Virus record (IMG/VR): IMGVR_UViG_3300010885_017276
Coordinates: 1 to 64,000 of that record
Strand: one strand, 5' to 3'
Length of the DNA: 64,000 nt
Source of the DNA: a virus
Position 1 is the stretch's first letter. Every line of letters starts with the position of its first letter. The position numbers were made by a program, and so were the translations under genes. Positions 32,839-40,549 of this stretch are shown one piece after another. The notes under the pieces are model-generated. The model saw only the letters and a list, made by a program, of their open reading frames with translations, was not told the DNA's origin and searched no databases.

Positions 32839-33524
32839 TGAAAACAGCAACACCCAAAGCAAAGCCGGTAAGAGAGCCCAGGATTATAAAGAACGATATT
32901 AAGTATAAGGTAGTTCTTGATGAAGACCAAAAGAAAGTAAAAGAATCAATATTCGCAAGTGAAATTGTAGTAATTACAGGATATGCAGGTTCAGGAAAGT
33001 CCTTAGTTACAGCACAGACAGTATTAGACCTAGTATTCAAAAAGCAAGCCTACAATATATATGTTACTCGATCTGCTGTTGAGGTAGGTAAGTCCTTAGG
33101 GTTTCTCCCTGGTGAATTAGCAGATAAATTTGACCCCTATATCGAAGCATTCCGAGATAATTTGTACAAATGCTATGATAAGGATAAAGTGGACAAGCAT
33201 ATCAAAGATGGTCAAATACAAGGATTACCAGTACAGTATATACGTGGTAAAACAATTGATGGGGGTCAGATACTAGTAGTGGAGGAAGCCCAAAACTTGA
33301 CAAAGCACGAGATGCTAGCTATTCTGACACGCCTAGGAAAAGGCGGTAAGATTATTATCAACGGAGATAACGAGCAGAGTGATATTAAAGATACATACAC
33401 AGGTCTACATTACGTTATGGATCTAGCCAAGGCTATACCTGAGATAAAGTGGCATAAGTTGAAGTCAAATCACAGGTCTGAACTTATTTCTAAAATTTTA
33501 GACTACGAACATAAAAAAAAGTAA
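32838..33524 (+). CDS. phoH: PhoH-like ATPase
   Basis: A 228-residue PhoH-family P-loop ATPase. Walker A GYAGSGKS at residues 48-55; the PhoH-specific stretch TRSAVEVGKSLGFLPGEL; Walker B ILVVEEAQNLT (about 152-162); NGDNEQSD; final NHRSELISKIL. PhoH is frequent in phages and is thought to be a helicase/RNA-metabolism ATPase linked to stress; its phage role is unproven. Confidence 0.93.
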   Translation: MKTATPKAKPVREPRIIKNDIKYKVVLDEDQKKVKESIFASEIVVITGYAGSGKSLVTAQTVLDLVFKKQAYNIYVTRSAVEVGKSLGFLPGELADKFDPYIEAFRDNLYKCYDKDKVDKHIKDGQIQGLPVQYIRGKTIDGGQILVVEEAQNLTKHEMLAILTRLGKGGKIIINGDNEQSDIKDTYTGLHYVMDLAKAIPEIKWHKLKSNHRSELISKILDYEHKKK

Positions 33525-33530
33525 AATAGA

Positions 33531-33562
33531 TTTGGTAGATTAAAATATTTTTTGTACCTTTG
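33531..33562 (+). promoter_or_regulatory. Promoter, extended TTTGGTAGAT class
   Basis: TTTG (33531-33534) followed by GTAGATTAAAA, 20-nt spacer in total, TACCTTTG (33555-33562). It drives the small genes and SSB-like gene downstream. Confidence 0.88.
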
Positions 33563-33579
33563 TAGAGAAATTAAAAGAT

Positions 33580-33801
33580 ATGAGCGAAGAAGTAGTTTTC
33601 CAGTACTTTTTAAACGGAGAAAAAGTAGATAGAGAGATGATACCGTGGGGTGTAGACCACACCATAAAAGTATTAGATAGTACAGTTTATGTGACAACAA
33701 CCACATTTTCAGAAGGTTATCTAGCAACAAGGCATAAGGCTCCACCGGGAGGATTTGTTAATAAAACAAAAAAAGAAAAAGATGGTAAAGAAAAAGAGTA
33801 A
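33580..33801 (+). CDS. Hypothetical small protein
   Basis: An unrecognised 73-residue protein, beta-like N-terminal part and a Lys/Glu-rich tail. It is the first gene after the promoter at 33531 and overlaps the next gene by 20 nt. Confidence 0.65.
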   Translation: MSEEVVFQYFLNGEKVDREMIPWGVDHTIKVLDSTVYVTTTTFSEGYLATRHKAPPGGFVNKTKKEKDGKEKE

Positions 33802-34216
33802 TAGCATTGATCAATTTATTACACTTACGGTTATAAAGGCAAATATAAAAAAAGAAACAAAAGACAAACTTTTGGATTTGTTTAATAGACCTCTTGATAA
33901 TATAGAACCCATCAAAGACTCTTACGGAAGAGACGCAGATTTCTACAAAGACCTTGGAGTTGAACCTCCTGAAGAATTTACAATAGATTACGAAGACGAA
34001 GACTTTGAAGAGAGTACTTTTGAGATCGGAAAAGACGACTACGAAATTGTAGAAAGAACTGGTAAGTTCAGACCAGAAATAATCTCTTTTATTGTTGATA
34101 ACCAAGATACTGGTAGTACACTGTACATAAAATCAGACTTTTCTATCTCAGTAAAAGAGACCGCAGAAGAAATTGAACAAAAAATAAAATTAGTACAAAC
34201 CCAAAAAGAAAATTAA
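33782..34216 (+). CDS. Hypothetical acidic protein upstream of the SSB-like gene
   Basis: The frame extends to 33755, but I start at ATG 33782 (MVKKKSNSIDQF) to limit overlap. The 144-residue protein has an N-terminal basic helix and an acidic middle (DYEDEDFEESTFEIGKDDYE). Two nt before the SSB-like gene, so probably in the same replication unit. Function unknown. Confidence 0.68.
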   Translation: MVKKKSNSIDQFITLTVIKANIKKETKDKLLDLFNRPLDNIEPIKDSYGRDADFYKDLGVEPPEEFTIDYEDEDFEESTFEIGKDDYEIVERTGKFRPEIISFIVDNQDTGSTLYIKSDFSISVKETAEEIEQKIKLVQTQKEN

Positions 34217-34217
34217 A

Positions 34218-34925
34218 ATGACGTACAACAATTATTCATTCAGCTTAGGTAAAGGTAAATTTTACTTAAAAAGCAAAACTCCACAACAAGGTTACGAAGA
34301 AGTAATCTATGGAATGGAAAAAGACAAAGTAACATACCACAGGTATGTAGACAACATTAAAGGCACCTTGAAATACTTTGATGTGAAAGAAGTAGACTAC
34401 CAAGGAAAAAAACTTTCTTTTCTAGAAGTTAGTTTGGTTGACGGAGAAGTATCTAATAAAGTTTCTGTACCTTTGAAAAACTCAAAAGGAAACTACACAG
34501 ATGAAGTTAAGGCTATCTTGTCGTCTTTGAATAACGCAGAGGTAGGTGATGAGTACACAATGGCTATGCGTAAGACAGCGACTGTTGGTAAAAACGGAAA
34601 AGAGTATATAAACATTGTTTGTTACTTGAATTATGTAAACCAATTAGACGCAAACGGCAAAGGTGTATCAACAGGATATATCTCTTATGAAGATGTACCA
34701 AAACCAGAAAAGGATGAAGACGAAGATCTTGGAACTACTTGGAATTGGAAACCTGTTAACAAGTTCTACGCACAAAAAGTAAAAGAGATTCAAGCTAAGT
34801 TTCCAACTTATGCAAAAGCAGAAACTCCACAAGCAGAAGTAGTGCAAGAGACAGTACCTGCACCTGCAGTTGCTCAAGAGATTGCATTCCCAATGTTGGA
34901 AGAAGATGATGATTTACCTTTTTAA
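34218..34925 (+). CDS. Single-stranded DNA-binding-like protein
   Basis: A 235-residue protein with an OB-like beta-rich N-terminal ~150 residues, an Ala/Pro/Gln-rich linker, and a terminal acidic tip LEEDDDLPF. That tip copies the C-terminal peptide of bacterial SSB (DDDIPF), which recruits replication and repair proteins. The body is not clearly of the classical SSB family, so this could be a Bacteroidota-phage SSB analogue. Its place among recA, helicase and phoH supports it. Confidence 0.75.
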   Translation: MTYNNYSFSLGKGKFYLKSKTPQQGYEEVIYGMEKDKVTYHRYVDNIKGTLKYFDVKEVDYQGKKLSFLEVSLVDGEVSNKVSVPLKNSKGNYTDEVKAILSSLNNAEVGDEYTMAMRKTATVGKNGKEYINIVCYLNYVNQLDANGKGVSTGYISYEDVPKPEKDEDEDLGTTWNWKPVNKFYAQKVKEIQAKFPTYAKAETPQAEVVQETVPAPAVAQEIAFPMLEEDDDLPF

Positions 34926-34956
34926 TAATATTAATAAACAATAACAGTAAATAAAA

Positions 34957-35361
34957 ATGACAACAGAACAAAAAAACCCAATGGATTACGGTTACTTAGG
35001 AACTGAAGAAGTAACAATTACATCAGCAGAGTTTATGCTATTGAAGCGTGCAGTAGAGCACGGTATTAATGCTACCTTAGAGACTTACTTACCAGAAGTT
35101 ACAAAATATGTTAACATAGAGACTTCTGAATTAGTAGATGAGTTTACTGAAGAAGACTTGACATCAGGCAAAATTGTATTAGTGACAGATAGAGAGGCTA
35201 CATTTAGTCCTAAAAATGTTAAATACCAGTATAACTCAAAGATTACTCCGGATATGGTTCAAAGCCAAGAGCTTATTATGAAGATCCATGAGAGAAATGT
35301 AGAAATGGGTATAGCTAAAAGTGTAGAAGAATTAGAAGCTTTAAAAGAAGAAAAAAAATAG
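34957..35361 (+). CDS. Hypothetical protein, acidic
   Basis: A 134-residue soluble acidic protein, helix-rich, ending in a Glu/Lys tail (VEELEALKEEKK). Its stop abuts the next gene start. Not recognised; it belongs to the same operon as the SSB-like gene. Confidence 0.72.
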   Translation: MTTEQKNPMDYGYLGTEEVTITSAEFMLLKRAVEHGINATLETYLPEVTKYVNIETSELVDEFTEEDLTSGKIVLVTDREATFSPKNVKYQYNSKITPDMVQSQELIMKIHERNVEMGIAKSVEELEALKEEKK

Positions 35362-35670
35362 ATGAAAGGACATGAGGTAATCTCTCTGTACTTGAAACAA
35401 AATCTAAGTCTTATAAAAGAGCAATTGGGGGAGGGGTGTAAGCATCTCTCCTTTTCTAAGGAAAAATCATTTAATCCTGAGACTAATCAATACGAGACGT
35501 ATGATGCTTTTGACGCAGTGATGTATAATGATTTTAATGGTACAGACAGAGTGAAATACAGAATAGACAAACCTCTTGCACAATTGAACCAAGATGATTT
35601 TCACAGTCTTATGTTTAATCTAAATAGCAGATCTTATGAAGGAGATGGAGGAAATAGAGAGACAGTATAA
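35362..35670 (+). CDS. Hypothetical protein
   Basis: An unrecognised 102-residue soluble protein (MKGHEVISLYLKQNLSLIKE) in the replication/chaperone unit, sharing 35 nt with the next frame. No motif is visible. Confidence 0.66.
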   Translation: MKGHEVISLYLKQNLSLIKEQLGEGCKHLSFSKEKSFNPETNQYETYDAFDAVMYNDFNGTDRVKYRIDKPLAQLNQDDFHSLMFNLNSRSYEGDGGNRETV

Positions 35671-35830
35671 CATGTTTGTCGATACAGGGGATTTAAGATT
35701 ATTATTTCCCTCTATGACAGGCACTTGGGAAAAAGACAAAAGAAGATTTACTATTTTATGGCAAGATAGTCAAAGATTGTTAGAGGACGCAGGAGATTTT
35801 TACGTAGAAAACATAAATACAGAAGAATAA
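35636..35830 (+). CDS. Hypothetical 64-residue protein before groEL
   Basis: An unrecognised acidic protein. ATG at 35636 overlaps the upstream gene; a second ATG at 35645 is possible. Its stop is 4 nt before the groEL start, so it is probably translated with groEL. Confidence 0.6.
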   Translation: MKEMEEIERQYNMFVDTGDLRLLFPSMTGTWEKDKRRFTILWQDSQRLLEDAGDFYVENINTEE

Positions 35831-35833
35831 AAG

Positions 35834-37375
35834 ATGTTACAAATAGGAAAAGAAGCTAAAGAATCTTTAGTAAGAGGTATAAACACTGTTGCAGATGCAG
35901 TCAAGACCACAATGGGTGCAGAAGGCAAGACAGTAATTATCAGAAACAAGATGGGGTTCAACCCACATGTTACGAAGGATGGAGTTACCGTTGCTGAAAG
36001 TATTGAATTAGAAGATGAGTACGAAGAGCTTGGAGCCAAGCTGATTAAGTCTGCAGCACGAAGAACTGTTGACATGGTTGGTGATGGAACTACAACATCT
36101 ACTGTTATCACACAAGAACTAGTAAACAAAGGCCTAGAAAAATTAGAAAGCGGTATGTCTCACGTTGAGCTACGTGAAGGAATGCAAATAGGCCTGCAAG
36201 ATGTTATCGTTGCACTTCATTCTTTGAAGAAGGAAGTTCACGACAAAGAAATAAAGCAAATTGCTACGATCTCTGCAAACAACGATGTTGTTCTTGGTGG
36301 TATCATTGCTGATATTTACAAAAAGATTGGCTCTGAGGGGACTATAGACGTTCAGGAGGGTGTAAGTAAGGATACAGATGTAGCTTATATCGAAGGCATG
36401 TCTTTAGACAGAGGATGGGCGTTACCCCACTTTGTTACAGACGAGCATACAATGACAGCTATGATGGAAGACGTATTAGTTATGATTTATGATGGTAAGA
36501 TTAATGCTATTACTGATGTAGCCAGTTCTGTTAGGAAAGCACAAGCAGAAGGTAAAGGGTTGTTAATTTTTGCTGAGGATATTGACGAAGGTGTTATGAC
36601 TATGCTTGTTAAGAGTAAGATGCAAGGTACCTTCAGAGTTGTAGCCTGTATGAATCCTGATTTTGGAGCTAACAGAACTAACATTTTGAATGACTTAGCT
36701 GTTTTTACCTCAGCCGAGGTGTTTACTCCTAAGTTTTCTACTGAGGTTAAGCTAGGTTTTGCTAAAAAGATCATTGCTGACAAATCAAGAACAGTTGTAA
36801 TTGTAGAGGATACCGATACAGCCAAATTAAAGGAAAGAATCGAGACTATTTCACAACAAATCCAGAATACAGACGATGTTATAGACCTAGATAAGCTTAA
36901 TAAACGAATGGCTAACCTAAAGAACTCAGTTGCGGTGGTCACTGTTGGAGGTATGAATGGATTAGAGGTCAAAGAACGTAAGGATCGGATTGATGATGCG
37001 GTAAGTGCAGTTAAATCTGCTTTAGAAGGTGGATTTGTAGCTGGTGGAGGTTCAACATTGTTGTTTATTTCTAAGTATAGAATGCGTAGAACCCTGAAAG
37101 GTGGTCAAAAAGACGGTTACAGCTTGATCAAGGAGGCTATCCAGAAGCCGTTTGAGCAAATCTTGTTGAATGCAGGTCTTGAAAAGGACAAGTACTCCCG
37201 TAAGGTTAGCAAATATGGCAAAGGTGTCAATGTTAAGACTCGTAAGGTCGAAAACTTGCTAGACAAAGGTGTTATTGACTCTGCTAAGGTGGTAGAGGTG
37301 TCTCTAGAGAACGCAAATTCTATTGCTTGCTTGGTTCTACAGACAGATTGTTTAATTTCAGGTAAAGGTTTATAG
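35834..37375 (+). CDS. groL: Phage GroEL-type chaperonin
   Basis: A 513-residue GroEL homologue, shorter than the usual ~545. The ATP site is present (VTKDGVTVAESIELED at about 46-61; VGDGTTTST at 82-90), as is the later GGFVAGGGSTLLF block (about 398-410). The Gly/Met repeat tail of host GroEL is missing; the protein ends ...LISGKGL. It should form rings that fold phage proteins (the capsid protein is the classical client). The next gene is a GroES-sized candidate partner. Confidence 0.93.
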   Translation: MLQIGKEAKESLVRGINTVADAVKTTMGAEGKTVIIRNKMGFNPHVTKDGVTVAESIELEDEYEELGAKLIKSAARRTVDMVGDGTTTSTVITQELVNKGLEKLESGMSHVELREGMQIGLQDVIVALHSLKKEVHDKEIKQIATISANNDVVLGGIIADIYKKIGSEGTIDVQEGVSKDTDVAYIEGMSLDRGWALPHFVTDEHTMTAMMEDVLVMIYDGKINAITDVASSVRKAQAEGKGLLIFAEDIDEGVMTMLVKSKMQGTFRVVACMNPDFGANRTNILNDLAVFTSAEVFTPKFSTEVKLGFAKKIIADKSRTVVIVEDTDTAKLKERIETISQQIQNTDDVIDLDKLNKRMANLKNSVAVVTVGGMNGLEVKERKDRIDDAVSAVKSALEGGFVAGGGSTLLFISKYRMRRTLKGGQKDGYSLIKEAIQKPFEQILLNAGLEKDKYSRKVSKYGKGVNVKTRKVENLLDKGVIDSAKVVEVSLENANSIACLVLQTDCLISGKGL

Positions 37376-37376
37376 T

Positions 37377-37628
37377 ATGGGCATACCATTATTCAAAAGA
37401 GTATTACTAGCAGTTGAAAAGCTAGAAGAAAACAAGGACTTCTTTTCCGAGGAAGAGACAAAAAAACCAAAGGTTACCATTATAAGTATGGCGGATGATT
37501 GTGACTTGCCAAAGTCAGCTATTGGAAGAGAGGTCCTATTTAATGGTGTTATCAACGAGGTGGTAGAGGAAGACGACAAGCAAAAGGTTGTTTTGACTCA
37601 CGAAACTAATCTGTTGATGTTGGTCTAG
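37377..37628 (+). CDS. GroES-like co-chaperonin candidate
   Basis: An 83-residue protein one nt after groEL. Size and layout recall GroES: a start PLFKRVLLAVEK like PLHDRVIVK, a charged variable stretch in place of the mobile loop (EENKDFFSEEETKK), a hydrophobic VTIISMADDCDLPKSAIG turn, and an end VVLTHETNLLMLV like the terminal strand. The canonical mobile-loop tripeptide is not seen, as in T4 Gp31-type proteins. Assigned mainly by position and pattern. Confidence 0.6.
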   Translation: MGIPLFKRVLLAVEKLEENKDFFSEEETKKPKVTIISMADDCDLPKSAIGREVLFNGVINEVVEEDDKQKVVLTHETNLLMLV

Positions 37629-37630
37629 AG

Positions 37631-37864
37631 ATGAAAAAGAGTTTTATCCAGATGGTAAATAAGCATGGTAACGGTAACTACCCAATGGATTGGTTTTACC
37701 GTTACTTTACTGAAAAGTCCAATAGTAGACTAGACCCTAATATATTTGCACAATTGTTTATTAGTCTAAATCTAGACGAGACTCTGGCACATGTAGCTAA
37801 GGAGCTAGGAGTTGGAATAGTATATAAAGGCGACAAGATAGTTGCAGCATTTGAATTATCATGA
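37631..37864 (+). CDS. Hypothetical protein in the chaperonin cluster
   Basis: A 77-residue unrecognised protein (NPMDWFYRYF-like start, end GVGIVYKGDKIVAAFELS). Tightly packed (2 nt from the GroES-like gene; 4-nt overlap with the next). Confidence 0.65.
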   Translation: MKKSFIQMVNKHGNGNYPMDWFYRYFTEKSNSRLDPNIFAQLFISLNLDETLAHVAKELGVGIVYKGDKIVAAFELS

Positions 37865-38388
37865 AAAAAGAAAGAAAAGAGTTAGTAGTTGTAAAGGAGG
37901 AAGAGTACAGATTGATGAACAATCTTGTGGTGGATCTACTAGAGAAAAATCATAACTCCGAGAACACAACAATAGTAGCAGTATCTACTGACTACTCGTC
38001 TATGATAGGTCAGTACCTACGTCACCAGTTATCGATTAATGGTGAGATATGTTCGGGCTTTGGGGTGGATGTACCATACCCAGACCAGGAATTTGACCAG
38101 GAGTTTGAGCAAGCAGTTGTAGATATGTTTTCTATGTATTACCATGACTGGTCCAAAAAGAAATATATCCTTCTGGTAGAAGCAGGCGTAATAAGAGGAG
38201 GCAACTACACAAAAATAGTCGAGATTCTAAGGAAAAACTTCCAACTGTTACCAGACCGTGTGATAACTCTGACGATGTACGAGAACATTCATAGTAAGTT
38301 CAAGTCAAACTTTGTCGGGGAGTACTACGACAACGAAACACAAGACCTGACCTTCTGGTGGGAAAACTATAACAAGCACTGGGACTAA
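37861..38388 (+). CDS. Hypothetical protein with a phosphoribosyltransferase-like stretch
   Basis: A 175-residue protein. VAVSTDYSSMIGQYLRHQL followed later by KYILLVEAGVIRGGNYTKIV resembles the nucleotide-binding loop region of PRTase-fold proteins (LLVEDGI.TGGT), but Asp replaced by Ala weakens it. Overlaps its upstream neighbour by 4 nt. Unproven; could equally be a divergent regulator. Confidence 0.6.
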   Translation: MKKERKELVVVKEEEYRLMNNLVVDLLEKNHNSENTTIVAVSTDYSSMIGQYLRHQLSINGEICSGFGVDVPYPDQEFDQEFEQAVVDMFSMYYHDWSKKKYILLVEAGVIRGGNYTKIVEILRKNFQLLPDRVITLTMYENIHSKFKSNFVGEYYDNETQDLTFWWENYNKHWD

Positions 38389-38392
38389 TATA

Positions 38393-38809
38393 ATGGAACT
38401 TATATCAACGCATCCGATCAAGAAGTCTGATCTAGGTTTCCACGGTAATCTTTTTGGGGGTAAGCTATTAGCATGGATGGACGCAGCAGCCGCAGCATTT
38501 GCAATGCAGACTTGCGATACTCCCAGGATGGTTACAGTTATGATAGATAAGTGTTTGTTCAAAAAACCAGCAAAGGAAGGACAGCTAATCAAGATATACG
38601 GAGAAGTATCCCAGATAGGTAACACATCCATTACAATATATATGGAGGCTCGGTCTCACAATGTATATTCAGGACTACAGTCTACTATACTTTCGACAGA
38701 GATGAAGTTTGTAAGAATAGACGAGGGGGGAGACCCAATACCAATCTTAGAAAAGGTAAAAATAAAATACAGTCAGGTGGCGAAATTGGTAGACGCAGAT
38801 CGTAGGTAG
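38393..38809 (+). CDS. Acyl-CoA thioesterase-like hotdog protein
   Basis: A 138-residue YciA/acyl-CoA thioesterase-type hotdog protein. FHGNLFGGKLLAWMDAAAA (residues 16-34) holds the family signature (N19, G22-G23, D30); VMIDKCLFKKPAKEGQLIKI is the second strand block. The last ~13 codons run into the tRNA-Leu-like gene: YSQVAKLVDADRR ends at TAG 38807-38809 inside it. The enzyme would hydrolyse acyl-CoA; an unusual cargo for a phage, possibly altering host lipid metabolism. Confidence 0.85.
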   Translation: MELISTHPIKKSDLGFHGNLFGGKLLAWMDAAAAAFAMQTCDTPRMVTVMIDKCLFKKPAKEGQLIKIYGEVSQIGNTSITIYMEARSHNVYSGLQSTILSTEMKFVRIDEGGDPIPILEKVKIKYSQVAKLVDADRR

Positions 38810-38870
38810 CATCATTTACAATCAGCCTTAAACGTGGTAAATATTATAGGTTCGAATCCTATCCTGACAA
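38771..38870 (+). tRNA. tRNA-Leu-like gene, anticodon arm abnormal
   Basis: Acceptor halves 38771-38777 and 38863-38869 pair at six of seven positions (A-A mismatch at the end). The D-arm GCGAAATTGGTAGACGC and T-arm ATAGG-TTCGAAT-CCTAT are textbook tRNA-Leu. The part between them is ~15 nt too long, has no clean 5-bp anticodon stem, and contains ATTTAC/GTAAAT inverted arms; TTAAA (near 38828) could supply a UAA anticodon. It may be a degenerate or unusually built tRNA. No CCA is encoded. Confidence 0.6.
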
Positions 38871-38872
38871 AC

Positions 38873-38946
38873 GTCCTCATAGCTCAGTCGGTTAGAGCAA
38901 ATGACTCATAATCATTAGGTCGCAGGTTCGAGCCCTGCTGGGGACA
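38873..38946 (+). tRNA. tRNA-Met(CAU) (or tRNA-Ile2)
   Basis: A full 74-nt cloverleaf: acceptor GTCCTCA/TGGGGAC (one G-U), D-arm GCTC...GAGC, anticodon arm AATGA-CTCATAA-TCATT with anticodon CAT, T-arm GCAGG-TTCGAGC-CCTGC. No encoded CCA. Whether it is elongator Met or lysidine-modified Ile cannot be told from sequence. Starts 2 nt after the tRNA-Leu-like gene. Confidence 0.92.
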
Positions 38947-38978
38947 CTGGACTAAACTAAACTAAAAAAATAATAAAA

Positions 38979-39230
38979 ATGGAATCGGGAATACAAACAA
39001 TCAAATTCTGGGCTGAATGGTGCGGTCCATGTCGAGTAATGAAACAACAGCTAGAGGGTCTAGAGATGGCTAGCGTAAATGTGGATGATGATCCTGATGG
39101 TCTATCGGCTAAATACAAGATCCGGCAGCTACCCACAATAGTCTTCTTGAAAGATGACCAAGAAGTCTACAGACAAACCGGGCTAATAACAAAACAAGCT
39201 TACCTAGATATCATAGAAACCTTAAAGTAG
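38979..39230 (+). CDS. Thioredoxin
   Basis: An 83-residue minimal thioredoxin: IKFWAEWCGPCRVMK with the redox pair C15 and C18, VDDDP, and the cis-proline loop QLPTIVFLKD. It should supply electrons (for example to the phage ribonucleotide reductase at 59-62 kb) or act as a chaperone/processivity factor. It lies between the tRNAs and the ClpP-like gene. Confidence 0.92.
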   Translation: MESGIQTIKFWAEWCGPCRVMKQQLEGLEMASVNVDDDPDGLSAKYKIRQLPTIVFLKDDQEVYRQTGLITKQAYLDIIETLK

Positions 39231-39236
39231 TAAAAG

Positions 39237-39734
39237 ATGGACAAACTACCAAGACATACCTGTATCTTTAGCGATAGCATAGACGCAGAAACAGTACAAT
39301 CACTAGTAGATACACTATCAGTACACGACAAAATAGACCTCTTCTTTACAACCTCTGGGGGGGAGACCTTCGCTATGGAAGCCTTGATCCACTATTTAAA
39401 CGCCCGGAAAAAAGACATCGAGGTATACCTAACAGACGTAGTAGCATCCTGTGGTGCATTCATACTAGTAGACTTCCAAGGTAAAGTACACCTATCAGAA
39501 AGTCTAGAATGTATACTGTTCCATGTAGCAGACCGTATGTTATACACGCAAAGAAAAAACGACCTGGAAATAAAAACGCTGAAAGAACAAGTAAAAGAAT
39601 ACAACACACTATACGCAGATAAGTTCAAAAGTCTAGGATTTACAGTAAAAGAAATAATACAGTACAAACAAGGCAAAGATGTAATACTATACCGTAAGGA
39701 CTTCCACAGACTAATACTCCCCCAAGCAAAATGA
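39237..39734 (+). CDS. ClpP-like serine protease
   Basis: A 165-residue ClpP/crotonase-fold protein: LFFTTSGGETFAMEALIHYL (the oxyanion SGG at 40-42), nucleophile candidate S71 in DVVASCGAFIL, and H96 in CILFHVADR, placed as Ser and His of the ClpP triad; the Asp cannot be fixed by eye. Phage relatives often mature proheads; here the gene is far from the capsid block and in a chaperone/thioredoxin cluster, so a proteostasis role is equally possible. Overlaps the next ATG (ATGA). Confidence 0.8.
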   Translation: MDKLPRHTCIFSDSIDAETVQSLVDTLSVHDKIDLFFTTSGGETFAMEALIHYLNARKKDIEVYLTDVVASCGAFILVDFQGKVHLSESLECILFHVADRMLYTQRKNDLEIKTLKEQVKEYNTLYADKFKSLGFTVKEIIQYKQGKDVILYRKDFHRLILPQAK

Positions 39735-39895
39735 TAGTGTTCCTAATAATATACCTAATAACAAACTCTCTGCTATTCGGACTAGTATCGCTGTTCCATA
39801 ACCCAGCACAAAACATACGATACCTTTTCTACGGTATACTGATAGTACTCTGGGAGTTCTTCCAGAAAGACCCACCCCCTAATACCAAGGACTAA
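39731..39895 (+). CDS. Small two-pass membrane protein
   Basis: A 54-residue frame coupled to the ClpP-like gene by ATGA. Two hydrophobic segments (MIVFLIIYLITNSLLFGLV and YLFYGILIVLWEFF) and a short Pro-rich tail. The terminator at 39905 closes the unit right after it. Function unknown; the coupling suggests it works with or near the ClpP-like protein. Confidence 0.65.
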   Translation: MIVFLIIYLITNSLLFGLVSLFHNPAQNIRYLFYGILIVLWEFFQKDPPPNTKD

Positions 39896-39904
39896 TAAAC
39901 ACCC

Positions 39905-39934
39905 CCCCTAGCCAAGACCACTAGGGGTTTTTTT
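39905..39934 (+). terminator. Rho-independent terminator closing the rightward replication/chaperone unit
   Basis: CCCCTAG (39905-39911) pairs with CTAGGGG (39921-39927), followed by seven T. It is 10 nt past the last stop codon. Confidence 0.9.
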
Positions 39935-40549
39935 ATACCCCCCCCTATATAGTAAAGCACTTGAGGAATTGAGTAGTAAAAACCATGGGGGAATAGCAAA
40001 AAACTGTGGGGGGATGAAAAGCAAAAATTGTCGTAGAAAAAACTGGGGGGGCAAAATTGACCATATATACAAACGTGCGTATCCTCCTTAGGAAAAAAGC
40101 TGCCAAAAAATTGGGGTTTTTACCCCACCCCCCCTATTGTGCCACAAAAAAAAGTTTTTGGCTTAGAGGGCCTCTAAAAGGTTTTGACTTTTCCAAGATA
40201 TTTTTATACTATTTATCTATCATGTACTGCTGTACTATAGATATATACTATACTGTACTTTTTGTGGGCTTGGCTTGGCTTGGGATCTAAGCCGGCTTGT
40301 TTAGACTGAGTATAAATAAACAATGATAATACAAATTTTAACATTTGTTTTTTGGTCAGTAATCCGGATTAACAGGTATAATCCTGAGCCCTTTATTCAT
40401 CGGTATTTTCGATTTAAGACACTTTTTTATACTAGGTGATACTTGGATACCAAACGACTATTAAAGTGGCTTAGAACGTCTTATTTAGCCTTATAGGGGC
40501 TGTTGCTATATAGCGGCCAATTACTAGTAATAGCACGGTAATCGCCTTA
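39935..40549. other. Gene-free stretch with G-tracts
   Basis: No credible gene. It holds repeated runs of five to eight G or C spaced ~20-30 nt by A-rich tracts (39947-40055, also 40090-40140), then ordinary AT-rich DNA. The arrangement could be an origin-like or structured region; I see no DnaA-type boxes or clear iterons. A frame at 40057-40290 lacks coding character. Confidence 0.5.

Noticed and set aside
36487-36972. 161-codon minus-strand frame opposite groEL
   Set aside because: Antisense of a confidently assigned gene; composition typical of a mirror frame.
39237-39734. ClpP-like gene as the prohead maturation protease
   Set aside because: Not excluded, but it lies on the opposite strand and 22 kb from the capsid genes with chaperone genes, so I did not call it a head protease.
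40057-40290. Plus-strand frame of 77 codons in the G-tract region
   Set aside because: Low-complexity, Trp/Tyr/Leu-rich, crosses G/C runs and has no start context; looks non-coding.
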